Shown here: positions 33,015-41,629 of the stretch, one piece after another
How the letters are laid out: each line of letters begins with the position of its first letter
Position numbering within the stretch: position 1 is the first letter of the stretch
Assembly (NCBI GenBank): GCA_017520185.1
Contig: JAFXGO010000029.1
Coordinates: forward strand, 100,616 to 164,615
Reading direction: 5' to 3'
Origin: Elusimicrobiaceae bacterium
GTDB taxonomy: Bacteria; Elusimicrobiota; Elusimicrobia; Elusimicrobiales; Elusimicrobiaceae
Length of the DNA: 64,000 nt
Made by a program: the position numbers and the translations under genes
The notes under the pieces: generated by a model
What the model was told of the DNA's origin: nothing
The model's database searches: none
The model's input: only the letters and a program-made list of their open reading frames with translations

Positions 33015-34030
33015 ACCAAAACGAAGTGTTAAACGTCAATCAATTAGCTGATGAATCCAACGGCTTGGAAGCAGCCTTGCGGCCCGGAAGTTTAGATGAG
33101 TTTGTCGGACAAGATAAACTTAAAGACAACTTACGCATTTTTATTGAAGCGGCTAAATCTCGCGGGGAATCTTTGGACCATTGTTTATTTTATTCTCCTC
33201 CCGGTCTGGGTAAAACCACGCTGGCTAATATTTTATCTCGTGAAATGGGTGTGAATATTAAGGTCACTTCCGGCCCCGTACTGGCTAGACCCGGCGATTT
33301 GGCTGCTATGCTGACTACAGAACTTTCTGATGGGGATATTTTGTTTGTAGATGAAATTCATCGCCTAAACCCTGCCGTAGAAGAAGCCTTATACCCCGCA
33401 ATGGAAGATTTTACCTTCTTTATCAATACAGGCAAAGGGGCAGGCTCTACCACGTTAAAATTGGCCGTACCCAAATTTACCTTAGTCGGGGCCACCACAC
33501 GCTCAGGCCTTTTGACAGGTCCTTTGCGTGACCGTTTTGGCATTGTGTTTAACTTAGGATTTTATGAAGTCAAAGAAATCACCGATATTTTGGCTCGTTC
33601 TGCGCGCCTGTTAAACATTGCTGCAGACAGAGAAGGCCTGAGAGAATTAGCCAAACGCTCACGCGGTACACCGCGTATTGCCAACCGCCTTTTGCGCCGC
33701 GCCAGAGATTTTGCCCAAGTCAAAGGACAAGGCATTATTACCAAAGAAATCGCTATCACCGCCATGACCGCTCTGGACATTGACAGTGAAGGCTTGGATA
33801 GTGTGGACAAACGCATTTTAGAGGCTTTGATTGACCGGTTTGGCGGCGGCCCCGTGGGGGTAGAGAATTTGGCTATTGCCGTTTCTGAAGCAGTGGACAC
33901 ATTAACCGATGCCATAGAGCCTTTCCTTATTAAAGCCGGCTTTATTGCACGCACCCCACGCGGACGTGTAGCCACCAAAAAAGCCTATGACCATTTAGGC
34001 AAAACACAACATGAAGGACTTTTGTTTTAA
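33011..34030 (+). CDS. ruvB: Holliday junction DNA helicase motor RuvB
   Basis: A 339-aa AAA+ ATPase driving branch migration. It has Walker A PPGLGKTTLA, Walker B ILFVDEIHRL, sensor 1 VGATTRSGLL, the arginine finger region GPLRDRFG, and the C-terminal winged helix ending in GRVATKKAYDHL. Coupled to ruvA by a 4-bp overlap, and its own stop overlaps the next ATG (TAATG). Confidence 0.97.
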   Translation: MNQNEVLNVNQLADESNGLEAALRPGSLDEFVGQDKLKDNLRIFIEAAKSRGESLDHCLFYSPPGLGKTTLANILSREMGVNIKVTSGPVLARPGDLAAMLTTELSDGDILFVDEIHRLNPAVEEALYPAMEDFTFFINTGKGAGSTTLKLAVPKFTLVGATTRSGLLTGPLRDRFGIVFNLGFYEVKEITDILARSARLLNIAADREGLRELAKRSRGTPRIANRLLRRARDFAQVKGQGIITKEIAITAMTALDIDSEGLDSVDKRILEALIDRFGGGPVGVENLAIAVSEAVDTLTDAIEPFLIKAGFIARTPRGRVATKKAYDHLGKTQHEGLLF

Positions 34031-35139
34031 TGAAAAAAATCTTGTTTATTTTTCTTGTTTTTTTCTGCACCTGTTCCCTTACTGCCAAAGAACTGCGCGT
34101 TTTGTTGGCCGACGATCTGAAAAAGGCCCAAGTGCAAAGTTCGGGGCTTGTCTATGTCTATGAGCAAGACGGAAAAAAATACAAAGTAAGCAAACCGGAA
34201 ACATTACAGATATCCTTCTCTAACGGAAAACTCTCTTTGGGCACCTTGAAAACCGATAAAACGCTGATTATTGAGCCGGCAAAAAGCACAAAACTCACCT
34301 TTCAAAAAAATACTTATACGGGCAAATTTTATGCCATACCCAAAGGCAACACTTTTATCATTGTGGAACATACTGATATAGAGGATTACCTTTTAGGAGT
34401 GCTTCCTTATGAAATGAGCTACTCTTGGCCTTTAGAAGCCTTAAAGGCGCAAGCCGTATCCGCCCGCACCTATACCCTGATGCAACTTAAAACCAAAAAA
34501 CGTGCCGATTTTGATCTGTATAATGATACTCGTGACCAAATGTACAAAGGTTCAGGCAAGGTGTATGACAGCGTAAAACAAGCCGTTGAGGCAACCAAAG
34601 GCCTCGTGCTGACCTACAAAGACGAACCCTTTCACACTTATTATCATGCTAATTGCGGCGGAGGTACCGATGATGCCAAAATTTGGACAGGCGCTAAAGG
34701 CCCCACTGTTAAACCTTTACAAGGAGCTTCTTGCTATTTTGACAAACATAGCAAAAGTTATACTTGGGCCAACACCGTACCGCAAAAGTCTATTAATACC
34801 TTTGTCAACAAAAACGGTCTTCAAGGCAGTGTGCGCAAAATCAAAGTAGCCAGCCGCACCTCCAGCAAGCGCGCCGTCAATTTGGAATTTACTACCAATA
34901 AAGGCAAAAAAGAACTTTCCTGCGCCAAATTCCGTTTGGCGGTAGGAGCATCTTTGCTTAAGAGTTGCAAATTGACCGATATTAAGAAAAACAATCGTGG
35001 TTTTGCTTTTAACGGACATGGCTACGGGCATGGCATTGGCATGTGTCAAGACGGGGCAAAAGGCATGGCATTAGAAGGAAAAACCTATCAACAAATTTTA
35101 TCTAATTATTTCCCGTCGGCAAAACTAACGGAACTGTGA
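34030..35139 (+). CDS. SpoIID/LytB-domain secreted protein
   Basis: A 369-aa exported protein with a signal peptide (MKK, hydrophobic core, cleavage near LTAKE). The SpoIID domain carries EDYLLGVLPYEM, EALKAQAVSARTYT, YHANCGGGTDD and the C-terminal GHGYGHGIGMCQDGA. SpoIID proteins are peptidoglycan lytic transglycosylases acting on stripped glycan strands; here it is a wall enzyme outside sporulation. The start overlaps the ruvB stop and queA follows after 7 bp, so it belongs to the ruv-queA transcript. Confidence 0.9.
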   Translation: MKKILFIFLVFFCTCSLTAKELRVLLADDLKKAQVQSSGLVYVYEQDGKKYKVSKPETLQISFSNGKLSLGTLKTDKTLIIEPAKSTKLTFQKNTYTGKFYAIPKGNTFIIVEHTDIEDYLLGVLPYEMSYSWPLEALKAQAVSARTYTLMQLKTKKRADFDLYNDTRDQMYKGSGKVYDSVKQAVEATKGLVLTYKDEPFHTYYHANCGGGTDDAKIWTGAKGPTVKPLQGASCYFDKHSKSYTWANTVPQKSINTFVNKNGLQGSVRKIKVASRTSSKRAVNLEFTTNKGKKELSCAKFRLAVGASLLKSCKLTDIKKNNRGFAFNGHGYGHGIGMCQDGAKGMALEGKTYQQILSNYFPSAKLTEL

Positions 35140-35146
35140 GGACTTT

Positions 35147-36181
35147 ATGGCTTTTGAACGCTTTAAAAAATTTAATATAGACCCCTTGATTGCCAAACAA
35201 CCGGCCACCCCGAGAGACAGCTCTCGCTTGATGGTACTTAACCGCAAGGAACAAACTCTCACGCATCGTGTATTTCGCGATATCAGCGAATATTTTAATG
35301 AAGGGGACGTATTGGTGCTCAACAACACCAAAGTTTTCCCCGCCAAATTATTTGCTCATAAATCCACCGGCGGAAAGGTGGAGGTATTGCTGGTTCGTCC
35401 GCAGGAAAATCCGCGCGTATGGACGGTGCTCACCCGCGATTACAAAGAAAATGCCGAATTGGATTTTGCAGACGGCTTAACCGGAAAAATGCTGGGCAAA
35501 ACCCCCAACAATGAAGTATTAATTGAATTTAATCAAGATGACATTTTACCCTTTTGTCATGCTCATGGGCTCATGCCGTTGCCGGTATATATTGAAAAAG
35601 CACGCAAACACGAGGGTCTCACCCCCAGTTTATCTACCGATAAAGAAAGATATCAAACCGTCTATGCCAAGCATGAAGGATCCATCGCCGCTCCAACGGC
35701 AGGATTTCATTTTACAGATGAACTGTTGCAAAAGTTAAAAGATAAAGGTGTGCATATTACTTATATTACCCTGCATGTAGGTTGGGGTACGTTTAAACCT
35801 TTACGCGGAGAACCGCAAGAGCATACCATGTTGGCCGAATTGGGAGAAGTCTCCCCTGAAACGGCCGCCACCGTTAATGCCGCCCGTCAAAATGGAAAAC
35901 GCATTTTTTCCGTTGGTACCACCAGCACGCGCACTTTAGAAAGTTTTACTGAAAACGGCATTACCTCCGCAGGGAAAAAATGGACGGATTTGTTTATTTA
36001 TCCCGGTTATCAGTTTAAAGCTATTGACTGTCTGATTACCAACTTTCACTTTCCGGATTCTACCCCTCTATGCATGGTGACGGCCTTTGCTACGGAGGAC
36101 TTTATTTATCAAGCCTATAGCCAAGCGGTGGAAAACAAATATCGTTTTTACTCCTTTGGTGACAGCATGATGATTTTATAA
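35147..36181 (+). CDS. queA: S-adenosylmethionine:tRNA ribosyltransferase-isomerase
   Basis: A 344-aa enzyme that converts tRNA 7-deazaguanine to epoxyqueuosine using SAM as ribosyl donor. Motifs are PRDSSRLMVL, VLNNTKVFPAKL, SIAAPTAGFHFT, THITLHVGWGTF-like ITYITLHVGWGTF, and SVGTTSTRTLES near the end. GAGG precedes the ATG. Together with tgt 0.7 kb downstream it provides two queuosine steps. The epoxyqueuosine reductase and preQ1 genes are not in the window. Confidence 0.95.
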   Translation: MAFERFKKFNIDPLIAKQPATPRDSSRLMVLNRKEQTLTHRVFRDISEYFNEGDVLVLNNTKVFPAKLFAHKSTGGKVEVLLVRPQENPRVWTVLTRDYKENAELDFADGLTGKMLGKTPNNEVLIEFNQDDILPFCHAHGLMPLPVYIEKARKHEGLTPSLSTDKERYQTVYAKHEGSIAAPTAGFHFTDELLQKLKDKGVHITYITLHVGWGTFKPLRGEPQEHTMLAELGEVSPETAATVNAARQNGKRIFSVGTTSTRTLESFTENGITSAGKKWTDLFIYPGYQFKAIDCLITNFHFPDSTPLCMVTAFATEDFIYQAYSQAVENKYRFYSFGDSMMIL

Positions 36182-36184
36182 ATC

Positions 36185-36212
36185 AAAACCCCGCTTTTAG
36201 CGGGGTTTTTTA
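36185..36212. terminator. Bidirectional terminator
   Basis: The stem AAAACCCCGC / GCGGGGTTTT with a tight loop lies between the convergent queA and YrbL-like genes. Confidence 0.86.
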
Positions 36213-36779
36213 CTGAAACAAAGGATCTATCTCTTTTTTCATAAAACGCGGCCATTTACGAGCGATTTTCCTTCTCCCCCACCATTTCCAATACTGGCCC
36301 AAAGGGATAAAATCCGTATTTCCGATACCGTCCACCAGCACCAGTTTGGGCCCGTTTTTTTCAAATTGAATTAAAATATTGTTCTTGTTCAAATCACAAG
36401 GCAATATGTTGTATTTATACATATAGGCATATAAATCTTCCAACAAGGCTTTCAAAGGCACACTCTCTACCGAATGAGTCTGAAAATATTCCGCCAATGT
36501 TTGTGATAAACTACCATCGAGATTAACCACCGCTTGTTGTTCAAAACCAATATATCCTTTCACACTCACTACCCCTCCAAACTCGGGTAAATGCGTAAAA
36601 GGGACTTTGTGGTTTTTTAAAAACTCAAAATAAGCCAACTCCCGCTTAGTCTGTTTAACGCGGTTTTTGGGACTTAATTTAATAACGTAAGAAGGATTTT
36701 GGGGCGAATGATAACAAACTCTTTCAGAGCCCTGTCCGATAAAAAAAGGTTTTAGTTGTTCCAACGTATATGTTTTCAT
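36210..36779 (-). CDS. YrbL-like small kinase-fold protein
   Basis: A 189-aa protein of the YrbL (PhoP regulatory network) family, with a reduced protein-kinase-like fold. The glycine-rich start IGQGSERVCYHSP is followed by YVIKLSPK (the Lys), the catalytic loop CDLNKNNILIQ (Asp and Asn) and the metal loop LVLVDGIG. In enterobacteria YrbL belongs to the PhoP regulon; the substrate is not known. It lies alone on the minus strand between queA and tgt and breaks the usual queA-tgt pairing. Confidence 0.8.
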   Translation of the reverse strand: MKTYTLEQLKPFFIGQGSERVCYHSPQNPSYVIKLSPKNRVKQTKRELAYFEFLKNHKVPFTHLPEFGGVVSVKGYIGFEQQAVVNLDGSLSQTLAEYFQTHSVESVPLKALLEDLYAYMYKYNILPCDLNKNNILIQFEKNGPKLVLVDGIGNTDFIPLGQYWKWWGRRKIARKWPRFMKKEIDPLFQ

Positions 36780-36850
36780 AGTGAGAAGTGTTATTTCATT
36801 GTACCAAATTCTTTACGGCAGAGCCATTTTCCCGCTGCCTCTCAATTTGA

Positions 36851-36856
36851 TAAAAT
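36851..36856 (+). promoter_or_regulatory. Extended -10 box (leaderless) of tgt
   Basis: TGATAAAAT; the expected start is 36863, which is the A of the second of two in-frame ATGs and selects that codon as the start. Confidence 0.63.
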
Positions 36857-36862
36857 ATGAAT

Positions 36863-38023
36863 ATGAATTCCCCTTTTAAAATATTAACCAAAGACCCGCA
36901 AAGTAAAGCACGTACGGGTATTTTATACACTAAGCACGGTCCGGTCAAAACCCCCGTGTTTATGCCGGTGGCTACCCAAGCCAGCGTCAAAGCCTTGACC
37001 TCTGCCGATTTAAGAGACATTCATGCCGAGTGTTTGCTTTCAAACACTTATCACTTATATTTACGTCCCGGCACCAAGACATTAAAACAATTAGGCGGTT
37101 TGCACAAATTCATGAAGTGGGACGGCAGTATTTTAACCGATTCCGGCGGATTTCAGGTATACAGTTTATCTCAATTTCGAAAAATTAGCGAAGAAGGCGT
37201 CTTATTTCGCTCTCATCATGACGGTACAAAACATCTGTTTACACCGGAAAATGTGATTGAATTTGAAAATGAAATAGGCTCCGATATTTGGACCATGTTA
37301 GACGTTTGTATCCACGCAAAAGACCCCTCTAAACATGATGCACGCCAAGCCCTAGAACAAACCAAACGTTGGGCAGTGCGAGCAGCAGCTCATTATCAAA
37401 AAGTGGTCCCCCAACAAGACATCGTTCAAAATACAGACGGTTCTTTTACCGTTAATAACTCTCTCTTGTTTGGCATTATTCAAGGGTCTATTTTCCCCGA
37501 TTTGCGCAAAGAAGCAGCCCTGCATATGGCAGAACTGCCGACGCATGGGTATTGCTTAGGTGGTTTATCTTTAGGTGAAACATCAGAACAAATGAACGAG
37601 GCTGTATTGGCTGTGACCGAAAACCTGCCGGAAAATAAACCCCGCTATTTTATGGGGTTAGGTACTCCGGTGGAAATTTTGAACTCTGTAGAACGCGGTG
37701 TGGATATGTTTGATTGCGTGTGGCCTACGCGTGTGGCACGCAATGGTATGGTCATGACTGATGAAGGCCGTATGAATATCAAAAATGCCTGCTACCGCTT
37801 AGATGAACGCCCCTTAGATGAAAACTGTGACTGTTTTGCCTGTCGCAATTATTCTCGCGCCTATCTAAGCCATTTATTCAGAAGCGGAGAACTGACCAGC
37901 CATCGCCTTTTATCTATGCATAATATCCGCTTCTTGACACGCACAATGGAGCGGGTCAGAGAAGCCATAGAAAACGGCACTTTCTTGCAGTTTAAAGAAG
38001 AGTTTATCAAGAAGTACCAATAA
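36863..38023 (+). CDS. tgt: Queuine/preQ1 tRNA-guanine transglycosylase
   Basis: A 386-aa TIM-barrel enzyme exchanging G34 for preQ1 in GUN-anticodon tRNAs. The active-site Asp is in LTDSGGFQVYSL; GLSLGE and the nucleophile region MFDCVWPTRVARNG follow. Zinc ligands are the cysteines of CDCFACRNYSRAYLSHL plus a histidine near the C-terminus. The ATG at 36857 would lie upstream of the predicted mRNA start, so 36863 is preferred. It works with QueA in queuosine formation. Confidence 0.96.
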   Translation: MNSPFKILTKDPQSKARTGILYTKHGPVKTPVFMPVATQASVKALTSADLRDIHAECLLSNTYHLYLRPGTKTLKQLGGLHKFMKWDGSILTDSGGFQVYSLSQFRKISEEGVLFRSHHDGTKHLFTPENVIEFENEIGSDIWTMLDVCIHAKDPSKHDARQALEQTKRWAVRAAAHYQKVVPQQDIVQNTDGSFTVNNSLLFGIIQGSIFPDLRKEAALHMAELPTHGYCLGGLSLGETSEQMNEAVLAVTENLPENKPRYFMGLGTPVEILNSVERGVDMFDCVWPTRVARNGMVMTDEGRMNIKNACYRLDERPLDENCDCFACRNYSRAYLSHLFRSGELTSHRLLSMHNIRFLTRTMERVREAIENGTFLQFKEEFIKKYQ

Positions 38024-38024
38024 T

Positions 38025-38056
38025 AAAAAACCCGCTCCTTAGAGCGGGTTTTTTTA
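38025..38056. terminator. Bidirectional terminator
   Basis: The stem AACCCGCTC / GAGCGGGTT with flanking A and T tracts lies between the convergent tgt and membrane protein genes. Confidence 0.86.
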
Positions 38057-38512
38057 TTAAACTTGCGTTTGTTCAAGATTTTCTTTTTTCTTCGGGGCCG
38101 GCAATAAGGCAAACAAAAACCATGTTTTTAACATCTCTAGTGTAAAGCAAAAAGAAACAAAAACATATTTATATACTTCCATCGCTTCAAGGCTTAGCCC
38201 ATCATAGTAAGTATATACGCTATATCCCACAATACGCCCCAACGGAACAAAAGTAAAATCTAAATTGGTTAAAAAAGCCAATAAGGCCTGCAATAAAGAC
38301 AACACACACACCATGCGCTCTTTTAACAATATAAAAATTACTTGACCAACATACAAGATAAAAAACCCTATATGCAAACGAAGAAGGATACCGTTTCCTT
38401 GCAAATCACGAAAAATAAAAATGGCATTCAGGATAGTGCCCAACAAGCAGAAAATCCAAATAATTTTCAACAAAAAAGGCAACTGAAGAAAACGGTGTCC
38501 TAAGGATTTCAT
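38057..38512 (-). CDS. Small integral membrane protein, unknown
   Basis: A 151-aa protein with about four hydrophobic segments (near residues 13-35, 40-60, 65-90 and 110-135) and a charged C-terminal tail. No family recognised. The start overlaps the ddl stop by 4 bp (ATGA), so it is translated from the ddl transcript, which hints at a cell-envelope role without proof. Confidence 0.72.
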   Translation of the reverse strand: MKSLGHRFLQLPFLLKIIWIFCLLGTILNAIFIFRDLQGNGILLRLHIGFFILYVGQVIFILLKERMVCVLSLLQALLAFLTNLDFTFVPLGRIVGYSVYTYYDGLSLEAMEVYKYVFVSFCFTLEMLKTWFLFALLPAPKKKENLEQTQV

Positions 38513-39588
38513 GGCATTCTCTCCACAGTTAAACCTTGCTTGCGTTGATATAGATTAAGGGCAATAGAAATCAGTTCTTCCAGCAGATCTTTATAAGCAA
38601 TCCCCACCGCCTCAAAAAGCTGCGGATACAAGCTAGTTTCAGACATACCGGGCAAAGTATTAATTTCCGAAAACCAGGCCTTTCCTTCTTGGTCTATCAA
38701 AAAATCTACCCGCGCTAAACCACTACCGCGCATAGCACGGAAAACCTGCTCACTTCCTTGACGAATAGCCGCGCGCGTTTGGGCAGGAATTTCTGCCGGC
38801 ACACGCGTTTCACAACCGCCCACTGTAATATATTTGGCTTGATAATCAAAAAATTCGGCATCAAGGGTTTTCAACTCTCCACATTCGGAACTGCGAATGC
38901 TTTCCCCCTCTCCCAACAAGGCACAAAATACCTCTCGCGGTTTTTCTAATCCTTTTTCTACCAAAACGTCACTGTCAAAACGGAAGGCAAAATCTATTGC
39001 TTGATGTAAGTCCTCCTCTTTTTTAACTTTGGTGACCCCGATAGAAGAACCTAGACGAATCGGTTTGACAAATACAGGGTATCCGATTTGCGCCACCCAT
39101 TTCTCCAACTCTTTTTTATTATAGGATGTGTCGCGGGAAATCTTTTGGTAAGGTAATGTAGCAACCCCCTGTTGCAAAGAAACCCATTTAGAGGTTTCCT
39201 TATCCATGCCCATAGCAGAGGCCAGCACTCCACACCCCACATAAGCAATATCTAAACACTCTAAAAGCCCCTGTAAAGTGCCGTCCTCTCCGTTGCTTCC
39301 ATGTAATACCGGGAAAAAAACTTTCGGCGAAAGATAGGTTTGCGTGGAAGGAATAAAAATCTTTCCTTGTGAGGAAATTACCGGTGTCACCGCAATATCA
39401 TTTTGCGTTTTCTCTCCACACTGCTTTTGTAAAAACCAATATCCTTCTTTATCAATAAAAATGGGTAGCACTTCGTATTTTTCGCTGGAGGCCAAAACGG
39501 AACAAACGGTTTGGGCACTATGAACAGAAACTTCATGTTCGGTTGATTTTCCGCCGTATAAAACGGCCACTTGCATTTTTTTAATCAT
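38509..39588 (-). CDS. ddl: D-alanine--D-alanine ligase
   Basis: A 359-aa ATP-grasp enzyme making the D-Ala-D-Ala end of peptidoglycan precursors. Motifs are YGGKSTEHEVSVHSA, HGSNGEDGTLQG, PVFVKPIRLGSSIGVTKV, LARVDFLID and EINTLPGMSETS. The frame is open further upstream but would pass through the preceding gene's terminator and the -10 box. I place the start at 39588, with 39576 as an alternative. It lies close to murA and folC on the same strand, among wall genes. Confidence 0.92.
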   Translation of the reverse strand: MIKKMQVAVLYGGKSTEHEVSVHSAQTVCSVLASSEKYEVLPIFIDKEGYWFLQKQCGEKTQNDIAVTPVISSQGKIFIPSTQTYLSPKVFFPVLHGSNGEDGTLQGLLECLDIAYVGCGVLASAMGMDKETSKWVSLQQGVATLPYQKISRDTSYNKKELEKWVAQIGYPVFVKPIRLGSSIGVTKVKKEEDLHQAIDFAFRFDSDVLVEKGLEKPREVFCALLGEGESIRSSECGELKTLDAEFFDYQAKYITVGGCETRVPAEIPAQTRAAIRQGSEQVFRAMRGSGLARVDFLIDQEGKAWFSEINTLPGMSETSLYPQLFEAVGIAYKDLLEELISIALNLYQRKQGLTVERMP

Positions 39589-39597
39589 ATATTTATA

Positions 39598-39603
39598 CTT
39601 ATA
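39598..39603 (-). promoter_or_regulatory. Possible -10 box of ddl
   Basis: Minus-strand TATAAG sits at the tail of the upstream terminator and predicts a start near 39591, three bases before the ATG at 39588. TATAAA three... six bases further in (39597-39592) is an alternative. Confidence 0.4.
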
Positions 39604-39631
39604 AAAAGCCTGATTTGACTCAGGCTTTTTT
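39603..39631 (-). terminator. Rho-independent terminator
   Basis: Minus-strand stem AAGCCTGA / TCAGGCTT followed by Ts, directly after the coiled-coil gene and before ddl. Confidence 0.82.
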
Positions 39632-39641
39632 AGAATCAAAT

Positions 39642-41564
39642 TTATTTATCTTCCCTAAAGATGGACCATTTCATCCGTCCAATAAAACTGTCCGTTTTTT
39701 CCAAGAAATCCTCTCCGTTGTAGAGTTGCTCTTGAGCAATAGGTTCTGCTACGCGAATTTCCGGCAGGTCTGCCTCTGTCTGTACTTTAGGACGCATAGT
39801 ATTTTGCATACCTACAGGGGCAGCTTCCGGCTCAGGCAAAGCATCCTGCATGGTTTTGGCGGCATGCAATGTATTGGCAGCCTTTTTGCTCTGCGCAGGT
39901 TGGCGCACCGTCACCGGCTCTTTTACCGGTTTAGGATTCGGTTCACGTACATTTTTAACAGAAGAACGGGTTCTTAATTCTTTGTTTTCTTCCGTTAAAA
40001 CCTCAATTTTTTGCTTTAAGGTTTCAATCACTTCATCATTTTTCTCGATTTTACCGAGCAATATTTTGAAATTTTCTTCTAACGTTTTCTTTTCTGCGCT
40101 GACCATTTTTAAGGCTTCCTGCGCTTGCGTTAAGCGCACGGACAAGGATTCATGTTCTTCTTGCAATCTCTGCATACGGCGCGTAAAAGCAGCCAAACGA
40201 GCCTGATTGGTTTTTCCTTCTTCAGAGCGAAGTTGCGCCACAGATAAACGCAAAGCCTCTAATTCGCGTGTTTTGGCCTCATACAACGCAGCCAACTGCT
40301 CTCTTTCTTCAGCAATTTTGTGTAATTTTAAGTTTTCTTCTTTTAAAGATTCTATTTCCTCTACTTGCTTCATACAGGTATTGGAAATTTCGTGCAGTTG
40401 TGTTTCTAAAGTACTTACTTTATGTTCGTATTGGCGTTTAATGGAAATAATACGACCTTCAAAGTCAAAGGATTTAAAGCGCTCTTCTGCAGCGGTCAAA
40501 GCATCGCGCAGAGAAAGGATTTCTTTTGCTTGCTCGGCAGATTTACGAAGAGCCTCTATTTTTTCTTGTTGTACCTTTTTAATTTCTCTGTCTAAAGCAA
40601 CATTTACGGCTTTGAGTTGTGAAGTTTTTTGACGCAAACTGCTAATAAAACGTTCTTTTTCTTCTTTTCCGCTTTGAATTTGAGTTTCCACCATCTCCGT
40701 ACGGGCTTTTAGTCCACTCAACTCAGATAAAGCCTGTTCTTTAGCCGTTTTTTCTGTTTCCAAACTTGCCAATGCTTCTGCTTTGGCCATTTTTTCCGTT
40801 TCTAGGCTTGCCAATGCACCAAGTTTTGCCTCTTTCTCCGCTTGCAAGTCCGCTTGCAAAGAAGACAAGGCTTCATTTTTAGCCAAACGCTCGGCCGTCA
40901 AATCAGAAAGTGCTTTTTCTTTGGCTGTTTTTTCCGTTTCCAGGCTTGCCAACGCTTCTGTTTTGGCTGCTTTTTCTACTTGCAAAGAAGACAAGGCTTC
41001 ATTTTTAGCCAAACGCTCCAACGTTAAATTGGACAGCGCCTTCTCTTTTTCGGCACGTTCCGCATGCAATTTAGCCTGCTGAGCAGAACGATAACTCTCC
41101 GGAAAATAAGAAGACATAGCCACATACTCACCGGCAGAAATTTGGGTCGGCGCATCAAAAACACGGTTGGGCGCAGTGGTTGGATCATAGATGCGAGCTG
41201 TTTGCTGCGCGCGGGAAAGATTTTCTACACTTTCTTTTAAATTAGCAATAGTAGTGCTAATATTGGCAAAGAAGGCTTCTTTGTTATTTTGCTTTTCCAC
41301 CGCTTTACGCGTAAGGGAAAGCTCTTGCATGATCTGCTGATTTTGAATAGCAGAAGACTGAAACTTTTCTTCCAATTCGCGGATTTTTTCTTCTAGTTTT
41401 TCAAAGGATTGCTCGTATTGTTCTTGCTTCTGGATGGTAGAGTAATACTCCCTCACAAAGGGGATAGAAAAAGAGTTTTCGTTTAACGGAGCATTTTGAT
41501 TAAATTTTTCCAAAAAACGTGTAATTTCCGCTTGTCCGTCTAGTTGTAAGTTTTCGTTTTCCAT
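39642..41564 (-). CDS. Large coiled-coil protein with 14-residue tandem repeats
   Basis: A 640-aa protein that is almost entirely heptad-patterned, from about residue 50 to 540. Between roughly residues 168 and 280 it contains about seven consecutive 14-residue (two-heptad) units of the type E-[KR]-x-A-K-x-x-A-L-[SA]-S-L-[QE]-x. At the DNA level a 40-bp block recurs exactly 126 bp apart. No signal peptide or membrane segment; the last 100 residues are Pro/Glu-rich and probably disordered. GGGG lies before the ATG. It sits between folC and ddl among wall genes, so a cytoskeletal or division-scaffold role is conceivable but unproven. Confidence 0.85.
   Translation of the reverse strand: MENENLQLDGQAEITRFLEKFNQNAPLNENSFSIPFVREYYSTIQKQEQYEQSFEKLEEKIRELEEKFQSSAIQNQQIMQELSLTRKAVEKQNNKEAFFANISTTIANLKESVENLSRAQQTARIYDPTTAPNRVFDAPTQISAGEYVAMSSYFPESYRSAQQAKLHAERAEKEKALSNLTLERLAKNEALSSLQVEKAAKTEALASLETEKTAKEKALSDLTAERLAKNEALSSLQADLQAEKEAKLGALASLETEKMAKAEALASLETEKTAKEQALSELSGLKARTEMVETQIQSGKEEKERFISSLRQKTSQLKAVNVALDREIKKVQQEKIEALRKSAEQAKEILSLRDALTAAEERFKSFDFEGRIISIKRQYEHKVSTLETQLHEISNTCMKQVEEIESLKEENLKLHKIAEEREQLAALYEAKTRELEALRLSVAQLRSEEGKTNQARLAAFTRRMQRLQEEHESLSVRLTQAQEALKMVSAEKKTLEENFKILLGKIEKNDEVIETLKQKIEVLTEENKELRTRSSVKNVREPNPKPVKEPVTVRQPAQSKKAANTLHAAKTMQDALPEPEAAPVGMQNTMRPKVQTEADLPEIRVAEPIAQEQLYNGEDFLEKTDSFIGRMKWSIFREDK
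40750..41060 (-). repeat. Tandem repeat inside coiled-coil gene
   Basis: A 42-bp-periodic repeat encoding 14-residue units. Blocks starting at 40853 and 40979 are identical over 40 bp at a distance of 126 bp (three units). Such repeats can change length by recombination. Confidence 0.85.
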
Positions 41565-41629
41565 ATTTCCCCGCTACAATAAAACAATATACTATAAATT
41601 TAACCACAATCGAAGATTAATGTCAATCC

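Noticed and set aside
39589..39639. Longer start for ddl
   Set aside because: The extension covers the preceding gene's terminator hairpin and the -10 region.
40750..41060. CRISPR-like array
   Set aside because: The repeats are in-frame coding units without unique spacers, and no cas genes are present.
40783..41082. Plus-strand frames of about 100 codons opposite the coiled-coil repeats
   Set aside because: They mirror the repeat on the other strand and have no start signals; a shadow of the real gene.
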